A stretch of 64,000 bases of DNA. Origin: Henriciella sp. Its GTDB lineage: Bacteria; Pseudomonadota; Alphaproteobacteria; Caulobacterales; Hyphomonadaceae. Positions 28,617 to 37,401 of the stretch are shown piece by piece (position 1 is the stretch's first letter; each line of letters starts with the position of its first letter). The stretch is taken from NCBI GenBank assembly GCA_013214545.1, contig JABSQB010000006.1, positions 62,001 through 126,000 of the forward strand, read 5' to 3'. The notes beneath the pieces are model-generated. The model saw only the letters and a list, made by a program, of their open reading frames with translations, was not told the origin of the DNA and ran no database searches. A program made the translations under genes and the position numbers.

Positions 28617-29303
28617 TCAATATTGGTAAGGCTCCACTTTTTCGACGCGCAGCGTATAGGCCGCATCTGCCAGCTCGGATTCCTGCGTCTGAGTATACAT
28701 CGTGCCTTCGATCCAGACCGCTTGCGCGAGATCCCGCAACCGAATCGGGTCTTCGCTTATCGCAAAAACGGTTTGATTGGGCGGCGGCGGCGGCGCATGC
28801 AGGCAAGCCCCGAAATAAGGGACGAGCAGGAACTCGCTGATCTCGGCATTGGCGCCAAACTCAAACGGCACTGTGTAGCCCGGGATCCGGATTTTTCGCT
28901 CATTCAGTTCCGAGACCGTATTGAAGGTGCCGATTTGCACCATCACGTCCGCAGCTGACCCTTCCATGATCGGTCCGCCGGAATAGAGCATGGCCATTTG
29001 CTGTTGATAAAGCTGCGCCAGGCGTTCCTCTTCGCCTTCCGGCATCAATTCTTCCCAGCCAATCTCGCTATAGCCGCGTGCGGCGGCATCATTGGCCTCG
29101 GCGCCCGCCGCGGCCAGACGATTGCTGTCTTCAGGGTTCGCCGCAGGTTCGGGAATACGGTCACCGACCTGCGGGCCCGATGAATCGGCTTGCGCGGTGA
29201 GCTGGGCGTTTTCCTGCGATCCGGCTGTATCAGCGGTCACGGCTTCGCCGCACGCTGCCAGCACGCCTATGGCTGCTGTGGAGATCAACGCCTGCTTTAT
29301 CAT
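28617..29303 (-). CDS. DUF3299 lipoprotein of the zinc-uptake cluster
   Basis: 228 aa from ATG 29303. The lipobox is STAAIGVLAACGEA. A low-complexity linker is followed by the DUF3299 domain: RGYSEIGWEELMPEG near its start, then RKIRIPGYTVPFEF and LLVPYFGACLHAPPPPPNQ, with a conserved Cys-His. DUF3299 proteins are periplasmic. It is the last gene of the ABC-ZrgA operon, 55 bases after the permease, and I infer a role in zinc handling from that neighbourhood only. The short gap downstream (28528-28616) holds nothing I recognise. Confidence 0.85.
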   Translation of the reverse strand: MIKQALISTAAIGVLAACGEAVTADTAGSQENAQLTAQADSSGPQVGDRIPEPAANPEDSNRLAAAGAEANDAAARGYSEIGWEELMPEGEEERLAQLYQQQMAMLYSGGPIMEGSAADVMVQIGTFNTVSELNERKIRIPGYTVPFEFGANAEISEFLLVPYFGACLHAPPPPPNQTVFAISEDPIRLRDLAQAVWIEGTMYTQTQESELADAAYTLRVEKVEPYQY

Positions 29304-29358
29304 GCTCAATATCTAGGCGTGAAAGCTTGTCTCGGCCAGCCCTCTAGCGCTGTCGTGA

Positions 29359-30630
29359 TCACACTTTGACAGTCAGTCCATCAGCGAGGGATCGCCGCAG
29401 CGCCGTCACCGCTGGCCAGATTCCGAGGATCAGCGCCGCCAATGTAACCGCGCCAATCGTATAAAGATCGACCAGCCCCGGCCCGGTGCCCATGAGCGCA
29501 ATGCCATACTGCGCCGTCAGGATGGGCGCGGCGATGAGCAGAATGAGCTGGATCAGCAAGGCCCCCAGAATGGCGCCGATCAGACCCAGGAATGTCGACT
29601 CGGCGATCAGCAAGGCGAAGATATGCCCCGGCCGCGCCCCGGTGGCGCGCAGGATCGACATCTCCCGCCGTCGTTCATTCAAACTGGTCAGAATGCTGGT
29701 CAGAATCGAAACCAGGCCAACCGCGATGACGAAAGCGGAGATGGCCAGCAAGACTCGCTCCGCAGTGCTCATCACCTGCCAGAGTTCTGCCAGGGCTTGC
29801 CCCGGAATGATCGCAAGCAGCGGCTCGGTTTTATTGGTGTTGATGGCGCGCCGCGTGCGCAGCACAGTGGCCCGGTTCTTAAGTCCAACGAACACCGCCG
29901 TGACCGTGCGCGGCGTCAGGTCGAAGCCGCGAATGGTCTCTTCTGAAATCGTATCGACCAGCGGGTTGCGCGTGCCTGTTTCCCAGCCGACATGGATGGC
30001 GGTGATGGCTTCCAGAGAGACATGAATGGTTTGATCCACCGGCGTGCCGGTCGGGCGTAGAATGCCGACAACGCGAAATGGACGATCATCATGATCATTG
30101 AATCCGCTGGCTCCGAGGCCATGCGTAATAATGATCGGCGTTCCGAGCTCATAACCCAGCGATTTGGCCACCTCGGCGCCGATCACAGCATCAAACAAAT
30201 CATCGAACTCACGCCCATCGGCAAAAGCGAGATCCTGCCTCTGGCCGTATTTATAGTGCTCGAAATAGTTCAGATTGGTGCCCATCACGCGATAGCCGCG
30301 ATGATTGTCGCCAAGCGAAATTGGGATGGTCCAGGCCACGTCCTCGCGTGCATCAAGCGCTTCATAAGCCTGCCAGGAAATCTCTGCGGTCGCGTTGCCG
30401 AGGCGGAACACAGAATAAAGCACCAGATTGATCTGTCCGGACGGCGCTCCAACGATAAGCTCGGTGCCGGAGATGGTATTATCAAAGCCGGACTTGGCCG
30501 CATTGCGGGCTTTTTCGACGCCAAGGAACAGCGCCACAGACAACGCAATCGCGGTCACTGTTAACAGCGCCGAGATTTTGCGATTGAGCAGACTGCGCCA
30601 CGCGAGGCCAAAGATCGACACCCCCATCAC
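29359..30630 (-). CDS. MacB/FtsX-type ABC transporter permease
   Basis: 423 aa. One N-terminal helix, a large periplasmic MacB-like domain (about residues 45-270), then three helices with an FtsX core (ISAFVIAVGLVSILTSILTS, ERRREMSILRATGARPGHIF, and the C-terminal pair). This is mechanotransmission-type topology rather than a classical importer. It overlaps the ATPase by 4 bases and sits between it and the DUF3299 gene. With the His-rich ZrgA-like protein upstream, it probably moves or loads a zinc-binding periplasmic factor. Confidence 0.9.
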   Translation of the reverse strand: MMGVSIFGLAWRSLLNRKISALLTVTAIALSVALFLGVEKARNAAKSGFDNTISGTELIVGAPSGQINLVLYSVFRLGNATAEISWQAYEALDAREDVAWTIPISLGDNHRGYRVMGTNLNYFEHYKYGQRQDLAFADGREFDDLFDAVIGAEVAKSLGYELGTPIIITHGLGASGFNDHDDRPFRVVGILRPTGTPVDQTIHVSLEAITAIHVGWETGTRNPLVDTISEETIRGFDLTPRTVTAVFVGLKNRATVLRTRRAINTNKTEPLLAIIPGQALAELWQVMSTAERVLLAISAFVIAVGLVSILTSILTSLNERRREMSILRATGARPGHIFALLIAESTFLGLIGAILGALLIQLILLIAAPILTAQYGIALMGTGPGLVDLYTIGAVTLAALILGIWPAVTALRRSLADGLTVKV

Positions 30631-31337
30631 ACCGCTCCCGCCAGTTGCGCCGCGGCATTGATTTCAGACAGATCGATGGCGCGATCGAACAGTTTGGCGA
30701 GGCTGGCATCATGGCTGACAAACAGCAGCGCCGCATTGGTCTTCTTCGCCTCTGCGCTGAGGAGGCCAATGAATCGGTCCCGCGTGTCGGCATCAAGCGC
30801 GGAGGTTGGCTCATCCGCGATGATCAGCGACGGATTGCCGATCAGGGCGCGGGCTGCAGCGACCCTTTGTTGCTGTCCTACCGAAAGATCGGTGACATTG
30901 CGCGCCAGCAAGTCTGGGTCCTCAAGTCCCAATTGCGCAAGCAAGCGCCGCGCTTCCTGATCTGCGCCGCCCGCCGCGGTCACCTCACTCTGACGTCGTT
31001 TAGAGAATCGGCAAGGCAGGATCACATTCTGCACGACGGAGAGATAAGGGACGAGATTGAACAGCTGGAAGATCACGCCCAGATGGTCCGCGCGCACCTG
31101 ATCGCGGCGGCTGCCAGAGAGTTGCGTCATATCCTGCCCGAGGACAGAGATGCTGCCCTGATCGGTCTCCAGAACGCCTGCAATCAGACCCAGAAGCGTT
31201 GATTTGCCGGAACCGCTGGGCCCGCGCAGGAACAGCCGCTCGCCTGCTGCCAGTTCGAACGCTTTAACGTCAAGAAGCGGCGGCTGACCTGGCCAGGCAA
31301 AGCGCAGGTCAGCAATGTTTACGACAGGTGCGGTCAT
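30627..31337 (-). CDS. ABC transporter ATP-binding protein (LolD/MacB type)
   Basis: 236 aa. Walker A is GPSGSGKSTLL, the signature is LSVGQQQRVAAARAL, Walker B is LIIADEPTSALD, and the H-loop is FVSHD. The VIFQLFNLVPYLSVVQNV stretch is typical of the LolD/MacB group. It ends on the permease start (ATGA overlap) and begins next to the ZrgA stop, so all four genes form one operon. It would energise the permease on the cytoplasmic side. Confidence 0.94.
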   Translation of the reverse strand: MTAPVVNIADLRFAWPGQPPLLDVKAFELAAGERLFLRGPSGSGKSTLLGLIAGVLETDQGSISVLGQDMTQLSGSRRDQVRADHLGVIFQLFNLVPYLSVVQNVILPCRFSKRRQSEVTAAGGADQEARRLLAQLGLEDPDLLARNVTDLSVGQQQRVAAARALIGNPSLIIADEPTSALDADTRDRFIGLLSAEAKKTNAALLFVSHDASLAKLFDRAIDLSEINAAAQLAGAV

Positions 31338-32114
31338 CTAGCTGATGTCTAGGCGGGTGTCGCTTTCGGTCAAGGTTTCCGCAGTTTGACCTGCATCGGT
31401 GAGGAAAACGGCGTTGACTTCTTCAAAGCCGGCAAAGCTCTGAAAGCCTGTCACCTCAATCGCCTCGATCGCGCCTGGTGCAGCGCAGGTATAGGTCAGG
31501 TCGATCATCAGGTTGCCATGGTTGCTGATCGGGCGAATACTCGCCTCGGCGCTATCGCGTGTGCAGTCGCCGCCAATCACTTCAACGGTGCCATCGGTAA
31601 ACGGGGTCGTATCGTCCAGTGTGCGCAGCGTTTCATCAAGATCGAAATTCGCCATGGCGCCTTCAATGCTGATGCTGAGCGTCGAGCCGTTCAGCGTCGC
31701 GGCGAGGTCGGACAGTCCATGGACATGCGCTTCGCCAGCGCCGTGGTCGTGATCTCCGTGGTCGTGATCGTCATGAGCTTCGTGGTCATGGTCATCATGA
31801 TCATGATCGTGATCGGCGTGGTCCTCGTCGCCATGATCTTCGTCCCCATGACCCTCGTCCCCGTGATCATGCTCGTCATGGTCATGATCATGGTCTTCGC
31901 CGTGCTCATCGCCATGATCATCGGCTGCTGTTTCAGCATGGTCTTCGCCATCATGATCGTCGCTTTCCGCGGCCACTGTTTCGACTTCGACCTCCACGGT
32001 TTCTTCAACAATTGGCGGAGCTTCAGCCTCCAGACTATCAGCGGCCTCCTCTGCAGGTTGGCAGGCGGCGAGGGCGAGCGTGCTCGCAGCGAGGAAGAAG
32101 ACAGAACGAGACAT
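31338..32114 (-). CDS. His-rich ZrgA family (DUF2796) zinc-binding lipoprotein
   Basis: 258 aa from ATG 32114 (GGAG 6 bases upstream). The signal and lipobox are AASTLALAACQP. An acidic linker is followed by an Asp/His/Glu tract of about 80 residues with 24 His. The C-terminal DUF2796 domain begins around EAHVHGLSDLAATL and contains two Cys (GGDCTRD, YTCAAPG). Family knowledge: ZrgA-type proteins bind zinc in the periplasm and support zinc uptake in Vibrio. It is the first gene of the operon and faces a ZIP transporter across a Zur-like box. Confidence 0.9.
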   Translation of the reverse strand: MSRSVFFLAASTLALAACQPAEEAADSLEAEAPPIVEETVEVEVETVAAESDDHDGEDHAETAADDHGDEHGEDHDHDHDEHDHGDEGHGDEDHGDEDHADHDHDHDDHDHEAHDDHDHGDHDHGAGEAHVHGLSDLAATLNGSTLSISIEGAMANFDLDETLRTLDDTTPFTDGTVEVIGGDCTRDSAEASIRPISNHGNLMIDLTYTCAAPGAIEAIEVTGFQSFAGFEEVNAVFLTDAGQTAETLTESDTRLDIS

Positions 32115-32175
32115 TTCAGACTCCAGCTTTCGTTTGACAGGGTGAGACGCGGCAAGTACTTCGCCGAGACATTTT

Positions 32176-32193
32176 GAGATACTATAACATTTC
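32176..32193. promoter_or_regulatory. Zur-like palindrome in the divergent ZrgA/ZIP gap
   Basis: GAGATACTATAACATTTC matches the perfect palindrome GAAATGTTATAACATTTC at 15 of 18 positions. That palindrome resembles alphaproteobacterial Zur boxes as I remember them. It lies 62 bases upstream of the ZrgA start and 51 bases upstream of the ZIP start, so one bound Zur dimer could repress both. The surrounding 130-base gap is AT-rich. Confidence 0.55.
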
Positions 32194-32243
32194 AACAAAA
32201 AGAATAGGACAGTGCGGCGAAGCGCCTGAACGAATTCCAATTC

Positions 32244-33053
32244 ATGTTTGAAGCTATCCAAGCCCCACTCTTTTTTGGCCTGATCGCGGCTTCGGTGACC
32301 ACGCTTGGCCTGCTCGCAGTGGCCATTCGCAGCGACTGGAGCCTGCGTCACGCCAATCTGTTTGGGCTGGCGGCGGCGGGAATGCTGACCGCGATCGCGT
32401 TTCTGCACATTCTGCCGAAAGCGTTTTCGCTATCAACAGGTGCGCCGGTTTGGCTGACGCTGGGCTTCTTTGGCGGGCTGGTCGTTCATTACCTGATCCG
32501 CACGATCTTTCCTGACCGCGAAGACTCCTCCTTGCCCAAGGAGGCAATTACGCCAATCCTGGCGATTGCCTGCCACTCTTTCATCGATGGCATTGTCTAT
32601 GCCGTGACGTTTGCGGTCAGCTACTCAGCTGGCATTTTCGCGGCGATCGGCCTCATCCTGCACGAGTTTCCAGAAGGCGTGATCGCATTTGCGATCCTGC
32701 GCCGGCACGGCGTGTCCAGCCGGTCAGCCTTCATCTGGGCCTTCCTGGCCGCCGCCGCGACCACCCCGTTTGGGGTGCTTGCTTCAGGCCCGTTCTTGGC
32801 TGGTCTCGGAGAGACCGCCTTAGGCGCCTTGTTCGCGATTTCCGCAGGCCTGCTTTTGTTCGTCGCCACCGGTCCGCTGATGGCGCCGCTCAAAGAAGTT
32901 GCGCCGGTCCGCGGCTTGATGTCTCTGACCGCGGGTGTGGTGATCGCTGTCCTGTTGCTGATCTCGCCTATACCGGGGCATGATCACACCCATGCGGGTC
33001 ACGCCCATGGCCCGGCAGCTCAAGATCCTGGTCATGAAGGACACGAGCATTGA
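32244..33053 (+). CDS. ZIP family zinc/metal transporter
   Basis: 269 aa, about eight membrane helices. The metal-binding helices carry HSFIDGIVYA and HEFPEGVIAFAIL, the paired ZIP signatures (H-x3-DG and HEFPEG). A His-rich C-terminal tail (GHDHTHAGHAHG, GHEGHEH) replaces the usual His-rich cytoplasmic loop. It imports zinc or a similar divalent metal across the inner membrane. It is divergent from the ZrgA operon and overlaps the HupE/UreJ gene by 3 bases. Confidence 0.93.
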   Translation: MFEAIQAPLFFGLIAASVTTLGLLAVAIRSDWSLRHANLFGLAAAGMLTAIAFLHILPKAFSLSTGAPVWLTLGFFGGLVVHYLIRTIFPDREDSSLPKEAITPILAIACHSFIDGIVYAVTFAVSYSAGIFAAIGLILHEFPEGVIAFAILRRHGVSSRSAFIWAFLAAAATTPFGVLASGPFLAGLGETALGALFAISAGLLLFVATGPLMAPLKEVAPVRGLMSLTAGVVIAVLLLISPIPGHDHTHAGHAHGPAAQDPGHEGHEH

Positions 33054-33844
33054 CGCTGATTAAGTGGCTTAGACTGATCCTGATCTGCGGTGCGCTTGGC
33101 CTCGCCGTGGCATCCCCGAGCGCAAGCGCTCACCCTGAAGATGAGTTCTGCTTTGGTGACGGCGGTCTCGATCCGGCCTTGTGCCGCGCTCTACAGGACA
33201 TGGACCGCGGCAAAGATCCGGGACCGCGGGGCGCTGGTTTTACCGAAACTGAGACCATTGATTTTGACCGGCCCTGGCATGAGACCTTCGCGCTCTATGT
33301 GAAAATCGGCGTCGGACATATTCTGCCCGGCGGGCTGGATCATATCCTGTTCGTGTTGGCACTGTTCTTCTCGAGCACGCGATTGCGCCCGCTCATAATT
33401 CAGATTTCGGCGTTCACCGTTGCGCATACAGCGACGCTGGCGCTCGTAGCCTCCGGCGTGCTGTCGCCGCCAGCCAGCGTGGTTGAGCCGCTGATTGCCG
33501 CAACCATCGCCTTTGTCGCGATTGAGAACATCGTGTTCAAGGATATGACCCGATGGCGGCCGCTGGTCGTGTTTGCCTTTGGCCTAATTCACGGCATGGG
33601 CTTTGCCGGATTCTTCGGCTCACTCGGCTTGCCAGATGGGCAGTTCTGGAGCGCTTTGATTGGCTTCAATGTCGGGGTTGAGATCGGTCAGCTTTCCGTG
33701 GTCCTGGCGGCCTTCCTGCTGTTCTTCCCGATCCGGCGGTTGGTTTCAGAGCGCGGGTATCGGCACATGTTCGCCTGGCCCGCCAGCGGTCTGATCGGCC
33801 TGACAGGCCTGTATTGGGCGGTCGAAAGAGTCGTATCAGGGTAA
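33050..33844 (+). CDS. HupE/UreJ family membrane protein in the zinc locus
   Basis: 264 aa with a signal peptide (ILICGALGLAVASPSASAHP), a short loop with two Cys (DEFCFGDGGLDPALCRAL), and about seven helices. The family motifs are KIGVGHILPGGLDHILFVLA, FTVAHTATLAL and LIHGMGFAGFFG, with membrane His likely to bind metal. The start codon is TTG, sharing bases with the ZIP stop (TTGA), preceded by AAGGA. HupE/UreJ proteins are nickel or cobalt permeases in some cases; here the neighbours argue for zinc. Confidence 0.85.
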   Translation: MTLIKWLRLILICGALGLAVASPSASAHPEDEFCFGDGGLDPALCRALQDMDRGKDPGPRGAGFTETETIDFDRPWHETFALYVKIGVGHILPGGLDHILFVLALFFSSTRLRPLIIQISAFTVAHTATLALVASGVLSPPASVVEPLIAATIAFVAIENIVFKDMTRWRPLVVFAFGLIHGMGFAGFFGSLGLPDGQFWSALIGFNVGVEIGQLSVVLAAFLLFFPIRRLVSERGYRHMFAWPASGLIGLTGLYWAVERVVSG

Positions 33845-33873
33845 ACGGCACCGGCTTTGCACAAAAGCCAATC

Positions 33874-34737
33874 ATGACGATTAAGACTCTGTTTACCAAG
33901 CGAGTGCGGCGCTATCTCGGCGCCATCCTTGCCGCCGCCGTCACCACCTTTGTTGGCATGCAGACCATACCAAGGGCGGAGGCGCAGAGCTGTACCCTGA
34001 GCGACGCGACCCGGTGGCAGCTCGCCATTACCAGCGCTGAGGTTGAGCTCACGCCGTCTTATATCCGGTTTGTAACCGAGACATTCCTGAAGTCCTGTCC
34101 GGAGCGGCCCGAATTTGCTTCGGCGAGCCGCGTGGCCGGGATCGCCGCTGCGGATATGGGCGACGCTCGCTTGGCTGTGCAGCATTTCCGCAATGCCGGT
34201 CCGATGCGGGACGTCATGTCCAATCTCTACGCCATCGCCGCCCATCTCGCGGTGAAGGAAGATGTTGCCGCCTGGCGCCTGCGCGACGATATGATTGCCG
34301 CCTGGTCTTCAAGACTTGAGCGTCATCCACTCGTTTCAGTGAATACCGTCGAGCTTGAGCTTGGAACCATCTATCAGGTGCACTTTGCCGAGCCGTCCGA
34401 AGAGACCGGCCCTCGCGCGGCCTGGGTTGCGGTCCCGACAGGCCCCGGCTGGCCCGCGACGATCAGTTTTTCAAACAGCCCGTTCCAGCTCGCCATGCGC
34501 CAGATCAGCGATGGCGGCGAGGTCAACGCCCGATACATTGAACTAAGCCGTTGTTATGATCGCCGCTCGCTTGGGCGACTGGATGCGCGGGCTGCGACCG
34601 TCGATTTCGATGGTGCCGCGCAGGCTGGGCTGACGGCTTATCTCGCCGCGCCCGATCTGCATGTTGAAGTATCCGAATGCGCGATCAGCCCCTGCGTCCT
34701 GCATGGGCGCCTATTGCCGGTTCCCAAACGCCGTTAA
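33874..34737 (+). CDS. Secreted hypothetical protein
   Basis: 287 aa. A signal peptide (RYLGAILAAAVTTFVGMQTI to the AEAQS cleavage site) is followed by SCTLSDATRWQLAITSAEVE and a helical stretch. Two Cys pairs are visible (one near the start, RCYDRRS, and ECAISPCVLHG near the end). I recognise no domain. ATG 33874 gives the best signal peptide, though it lacks a clear ribosome binding site. It lies 29 bases after the HupE gene but may not belong to the zinc locus. It converges on transketolase. Confidence 0.72.
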   Translation: MTIKTLFTKRVRRYLGAILAAAVTTFVGMQTIPRAEAQSCTLSDATRWQLAITSAEVELTPSYIRFVTETFLKSCPERPEFASASRVAGIAAADMGDARLAVQHFRNAGPMRDVMSNLYAIAAHLAVKEDVAAWRLRDDMIAAWSSRLERHPLVSVNTVELELGTIYQVHFAEPSEETGPRAAWVAVPTGPGWPATISFSNSPFQLAMRQISDGGEVNARYIELSRCYDRRSLGRLDARAATVDFDGAAQAGLTAYLAAPDLHVEVSECAISPCVLHGRLLPVPKRR

Positions 34738-34738
34738 A

Positions 34739-36703
34739 CTAGACGCGCGCCTGCACCTCAGCCATGACGGCGTCTGCGGTGATGCCAAAGTGCTGGTACA
34801 AGGCTTGATACGGCGCCGATGCTCCAAACGAGCTCATTCCGACAAAACCGCCCTCATGGCCGATCCAGCGATCCCAGCCGAAGCGGACACCGGCCTCGAT
34901 CGCGACCTTTGGCAGATCCCCGCCCAGCGTGTCGCTCTGGTAGGCTGCGCTCTGCTGCTCGAACAGATCCATGCTTGGTATGGAAACAACGCGCACTGGC
35001 ACGCCCTTTTCGGCGAGCGCTGCTTGCGCAGCCATGGCGATCTCGACTTCTGAGCCGGTCGCGATGAGGACCGCCTTGGCGCCGTCTGCATCAGACAGGA
35101 CATAGCCGCCCTTGGCTGAGAGATTTTCGTCGGTGTGCGTGGTGCGAGCCGATTTCACTTTCTGACGCGTCAGCGCCAGCGTGCTCGGGCCGTTCTGATT
35201 GCGCAAAGCCAGTTCCCAGCACTCGGCCGCTTCTACGCCGTCACAGGGGCGGAACACCGTCATGTTCGGCATCGCGCGGAGGCTCGCAACATGCTCAACG
35301 GGTTGGTGAGTCGGGCCGTCTTCGCCAAGGCCGATGCTGTCATGTGTCATGACATGGATGACCCGCTCGCCCATCAAGGCGCCAAGGCGGATCGCTGCGC
35401 GGGAATAATCAGCAAAGACCAGGAAAGTGCCAGAATAAGGGATCACGCCGCCATGCAGCGCCATACCATTCATGGCCGCGGCCATGGCATGCTCGCGGAT
35501 GCCATAATGGACATAGCGCCCGCCCCAGTTTGAGGGAGACAGAACATCTGTATGGCTGGTCTTGGTATTGTTCGAGCCGGTGAGGTCGGCTGAACCGCCA
35601 ATCATTTCCGGGATGGCTTCGGTGAGCGGCTCCAGCGCCGCGCCAGACCATTGCCGGGTCGCCTTGTCTTCCCCGCCGTCGACGACGGCTTTCTTGTGCG
35701 CGTTGACGATGTCAGAGAGATTGGCGGGCAGCGCCCCGGCCATGGCGGCTTCGAAGGCGGCCTTGTCCGCGTGATTGTCGAGCCGGTTCTTCCAGGCCAA
35801 ATGCTCGGCATGGGACCGTTTGCCGGCCTCGAGCCAGGCGTTCTCGATCTCTGCTGGGACCTCAAATGGGGCATGCGGCCAGCCAATGCTCTCGCGCACC
35901 GTGGCAACTTCTTCGGCGCCATAAGGCCCGCCATGGGCTGGGCCGGTGCCCGCGCGCTTGGCGCCATAGCCAATGATCGTCTTGACCGCCAGCATGACCG
36001 GCTTGTCCTGATCTTGGGCCCAGGCGAGCGCCGCTTCGACATCAGCGACATCATGGCCATCGACCTTTTTGGTGACCCAGCCTGAGGCCTCAAAGCGTTG
36101 GCACTGGTCGGTGCTGTCGGCCATGTCGGTGCCGCCATCAATGGTGACGGCATTATCATCAAACAGGACAATCAGGTTGGAGAGCTTCAAGTGCCCGGCG
36201 AGGGTAATCGCTTCCTGACTGATGCCTTCCATCAGGCAGCCATCGCCGGCGATGACATAGGTCTTGTGACCCACCAGTTCGTCGCCAAAGCGAGCGTTCA
36301 GGTGACGCTCCGCCATCGCCATGCCGACCGCGGTGGTGATGCCCTGGCCGAGAGGCCCGGTCGTCGTCTCGACGCCTTTGGTCAGGAAATTCTCAGGGTG
36401 ACCAGCAGTGGGGCGGCCGAGCTGGCGGAAGTTACGGATATCGTCGCGGCTGACGCTCTCATATCCGGTCAGGTGCAGCAGCGAATAGACCAGCATTGAG
36501 CCATGGCCGGCTGAGAGCACGAAGCGGTCGCGATCGGCCCAATCCGGATCGGCCGGATTGTGCTTCATGAATTTGGTAAACAGCACTGTTGCCGCATCCG
36601 CCATGCCGAGCGGCAATCCCACATGGCCAGACTTCGCTGCCTCTACCGCATCCATCGAAAGTGCGCGGATCGCATTGGCCATATCCCGAGCAGAAACCGT
36701 CAT
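34739..36703 (-). CDS. tkt: Transketolase
   Basis: 654 aa. It transfers two-carbon ketol units in the pentose phosphate or Calvin pathway using thiamine diphosphate. The N-terminal Pyr/PP part has AKSGHVGLPLGMADAATVLF, FVLSAGHGSMLVYSLLHLTG and the ThDP motif GDGCLMEGISQEA to IVLFDDNAVTIDG. The C-terminal part has THDSIGLGEDGPTHQPVEH. The next plus-strand genes DUF4164 and zapA are divergent, as in many alphaproteobacteria. Confidence 0.97.
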   Translation of the reverse strand: MTVSARDMANAIRALSMDAVEAAKSGHVGLPLGMADAATVLFTKFMKHNPADPDWADRDRFVLSAGHGSMLVYSLLHLTGYESVSRDDIRNFRQLGRPTAGHPENFLTKGVETTTGPLGQGITTAVGMAMAERHLNARFGDELVGHKTYVIAGDGCLMEGISQEAITLAGHLKLSNLIVLFDDNAVTIDGGTDMADSTDQCQRFEASGWVTKKVDGHDVADVEAALAWAQDQDKPVMLAVKTIIGYGAKRAGTGPAHGGPYGAEEVATVRESIGWPHAPFEVPAEIENAWLEAGKRSHAEHLAWKNRLDNHADKAAFEAAMAGALPANLSDIVNAHKKAVVDGGEDKATRQWSGAALEPLTEAIPEMIGGSADLTGSNNTKTSHTDVLSPSNWGGRYVHYGIREHAMAAAMNGMALHGGVIPYSGTFLVFADYSRAAIRLGALMGERVIHVMTHDSIGLGEDGPTHQPVEHVASLRAMPNMTVFRPCDGVEAAECWELALRNQNGPSTLALTRQKVKSARTTHTDENLSAKGGYVLSDADGAKAVLIATGSEVEIAMAAQAALAEKGVPVRVVSIPSMDLFEQQSAAYQSDTLGGDLPKVAIEAGVRFGWDRWIGHEGGFVGMSSFGASAPYQALYQHFGITADAVMAEVQARV

Positions 36704-36730
36704 TCCTCAACCCCTGTTTTGGTTAACCCG

Positions 36731-36759
36731 GCAATGCAGATCGTGCCCAGCGCTGTCAA
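36731..36759 (-). promoter_or_regulatory. Probable transketolase promoter
   Basis: On the minus strand TTGACA (36759-36754) is a perfect -35 element, 17 bases before CATTGC (36736-36731), a weak -10. ATG 36703 is 28 bases further. The -35 match makes this plausible; the -10 is poor. Confidence 0.4.
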
Positions 36760-36814
36760 GACTGTGGTGCTGTAGCTATTGAGTTTTCGGTGGAATAACT
36801 GCTAACCGGATAGA

Positions 36815-37090
36815 ATGAGTGTGATTGAAGCAGCCGCCTCTCGTCTTGAGAAGGCTACGCGGCGTCTTGAGGGGGCGGTCGAGGGATTGTTCGAACGGTC
36901 CGGAGATCCTGTGCTTTTGCGTCAGGAATTGAGCGCGATGATGGAAGATCGGGCGCGCCTGGCCGAGCAGCTGGACGAGTCGCTCGCGCGTGAGAAGGAA
37001 TTGCAGGCGCTGGCGGATGAAGCCTCTGAAGCGCTCGGCTCCGCGATTGCTGAGGTTCGGGCAGCGCTGGGTCGCGGAGAACGCAGCTAA
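36815..37090 (+). CDS. DUF4164 domain-containing coiled-coil protein
   Basis: 91 aa. Nearly all helix, with heptad-like charged repeats (ASRLEKATRRLEGAVEGLFE, DRARLAEQLDESLAREKEL). DUF4164 proteins sit just before zapA in alphaproteobacteria, and their function is unknown; the coiled coil suggests a ZapA/ZapB-like partner in division. The stop overlaps the zapA start (TAATG). Divergent from tkt. Confidence 0.88.
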   Translation: MSVIEAAASRLEKATRRLEGAVEGLFERSGDPVLLRQELSAMMEDRARLAEQLDESLAREKELQALADEASEALGSAIAEVRAALGRGERS

Positions 37091-37401
37091 TGGCCAAGGC
37101 AGATATAAAGATCAAAGGGCGTTCCTATTCCGTCGCCTGCGCGCCTGGGCAGGAAGAGCGGCTGATCGCCCTGTCGCGGCAGCTTGATGCGCGGATTGAA
37201 GATATTTCCAAAGCCGTTGGCAATATTGGTGATGACCGCCTGCTGCTGATTGCCGGGCTGGCTTTGCTGGATGAGCTTGATGCGGCGCATCAGGCTCAGG
37301 CTGCGGCAGCCGGGCCGGATATCGAGCGGGCTGCGCAAGCGCTGAACACGGCGGCAGAGACGATTGAAACGCTGGCCGCGCGGATCGAGGAAGAAAAATG
37401 A
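37090..37401 (+). CDS. zapA: Cell division protein ZapA
   Basis: 103 aa. The N-terminal beta part ADIKIKGRSYSVACAPGQEE and the helix RLIALSRQLDARIEDISKAV to IGDDRLLLIAGLALLDEL match ZapA, which cross-links FtsZ filaments at the Z ring. It overlaps DUF4164 upstream and the glycosyltransferase downstream (ATGA). The 6S RNA gene that often follows zapA is absent here because the next coding region starts inside zapA's stop. Confidence 0.94.
   Translation: MAKADIKIKGRSYSVACAPGQEERLIALSRQLDARIEDISKAVGNIGDDRLLLIAGLALLDELDAAHQAQAAAAGPDIERAAQALNTAAETIETLAARIEEEK

Noticed and set aside
31386-32177. 263-aa plus-strand open frame rich in Val/Ile/Met opposite the ZrgA-like gene
   Set aside because: It is the complement of the Asp/His repeat tract of the zinc-binding protein; GAT/CAT repeats read as ATG/ATC on the other strand. 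No family resemblance or ribosome binding site.
37398-37401. 6S RNA expected after zapA
   Set aside because: The glycosyltransferase gene starts inside the zapA stop codon, so there is no room for it.
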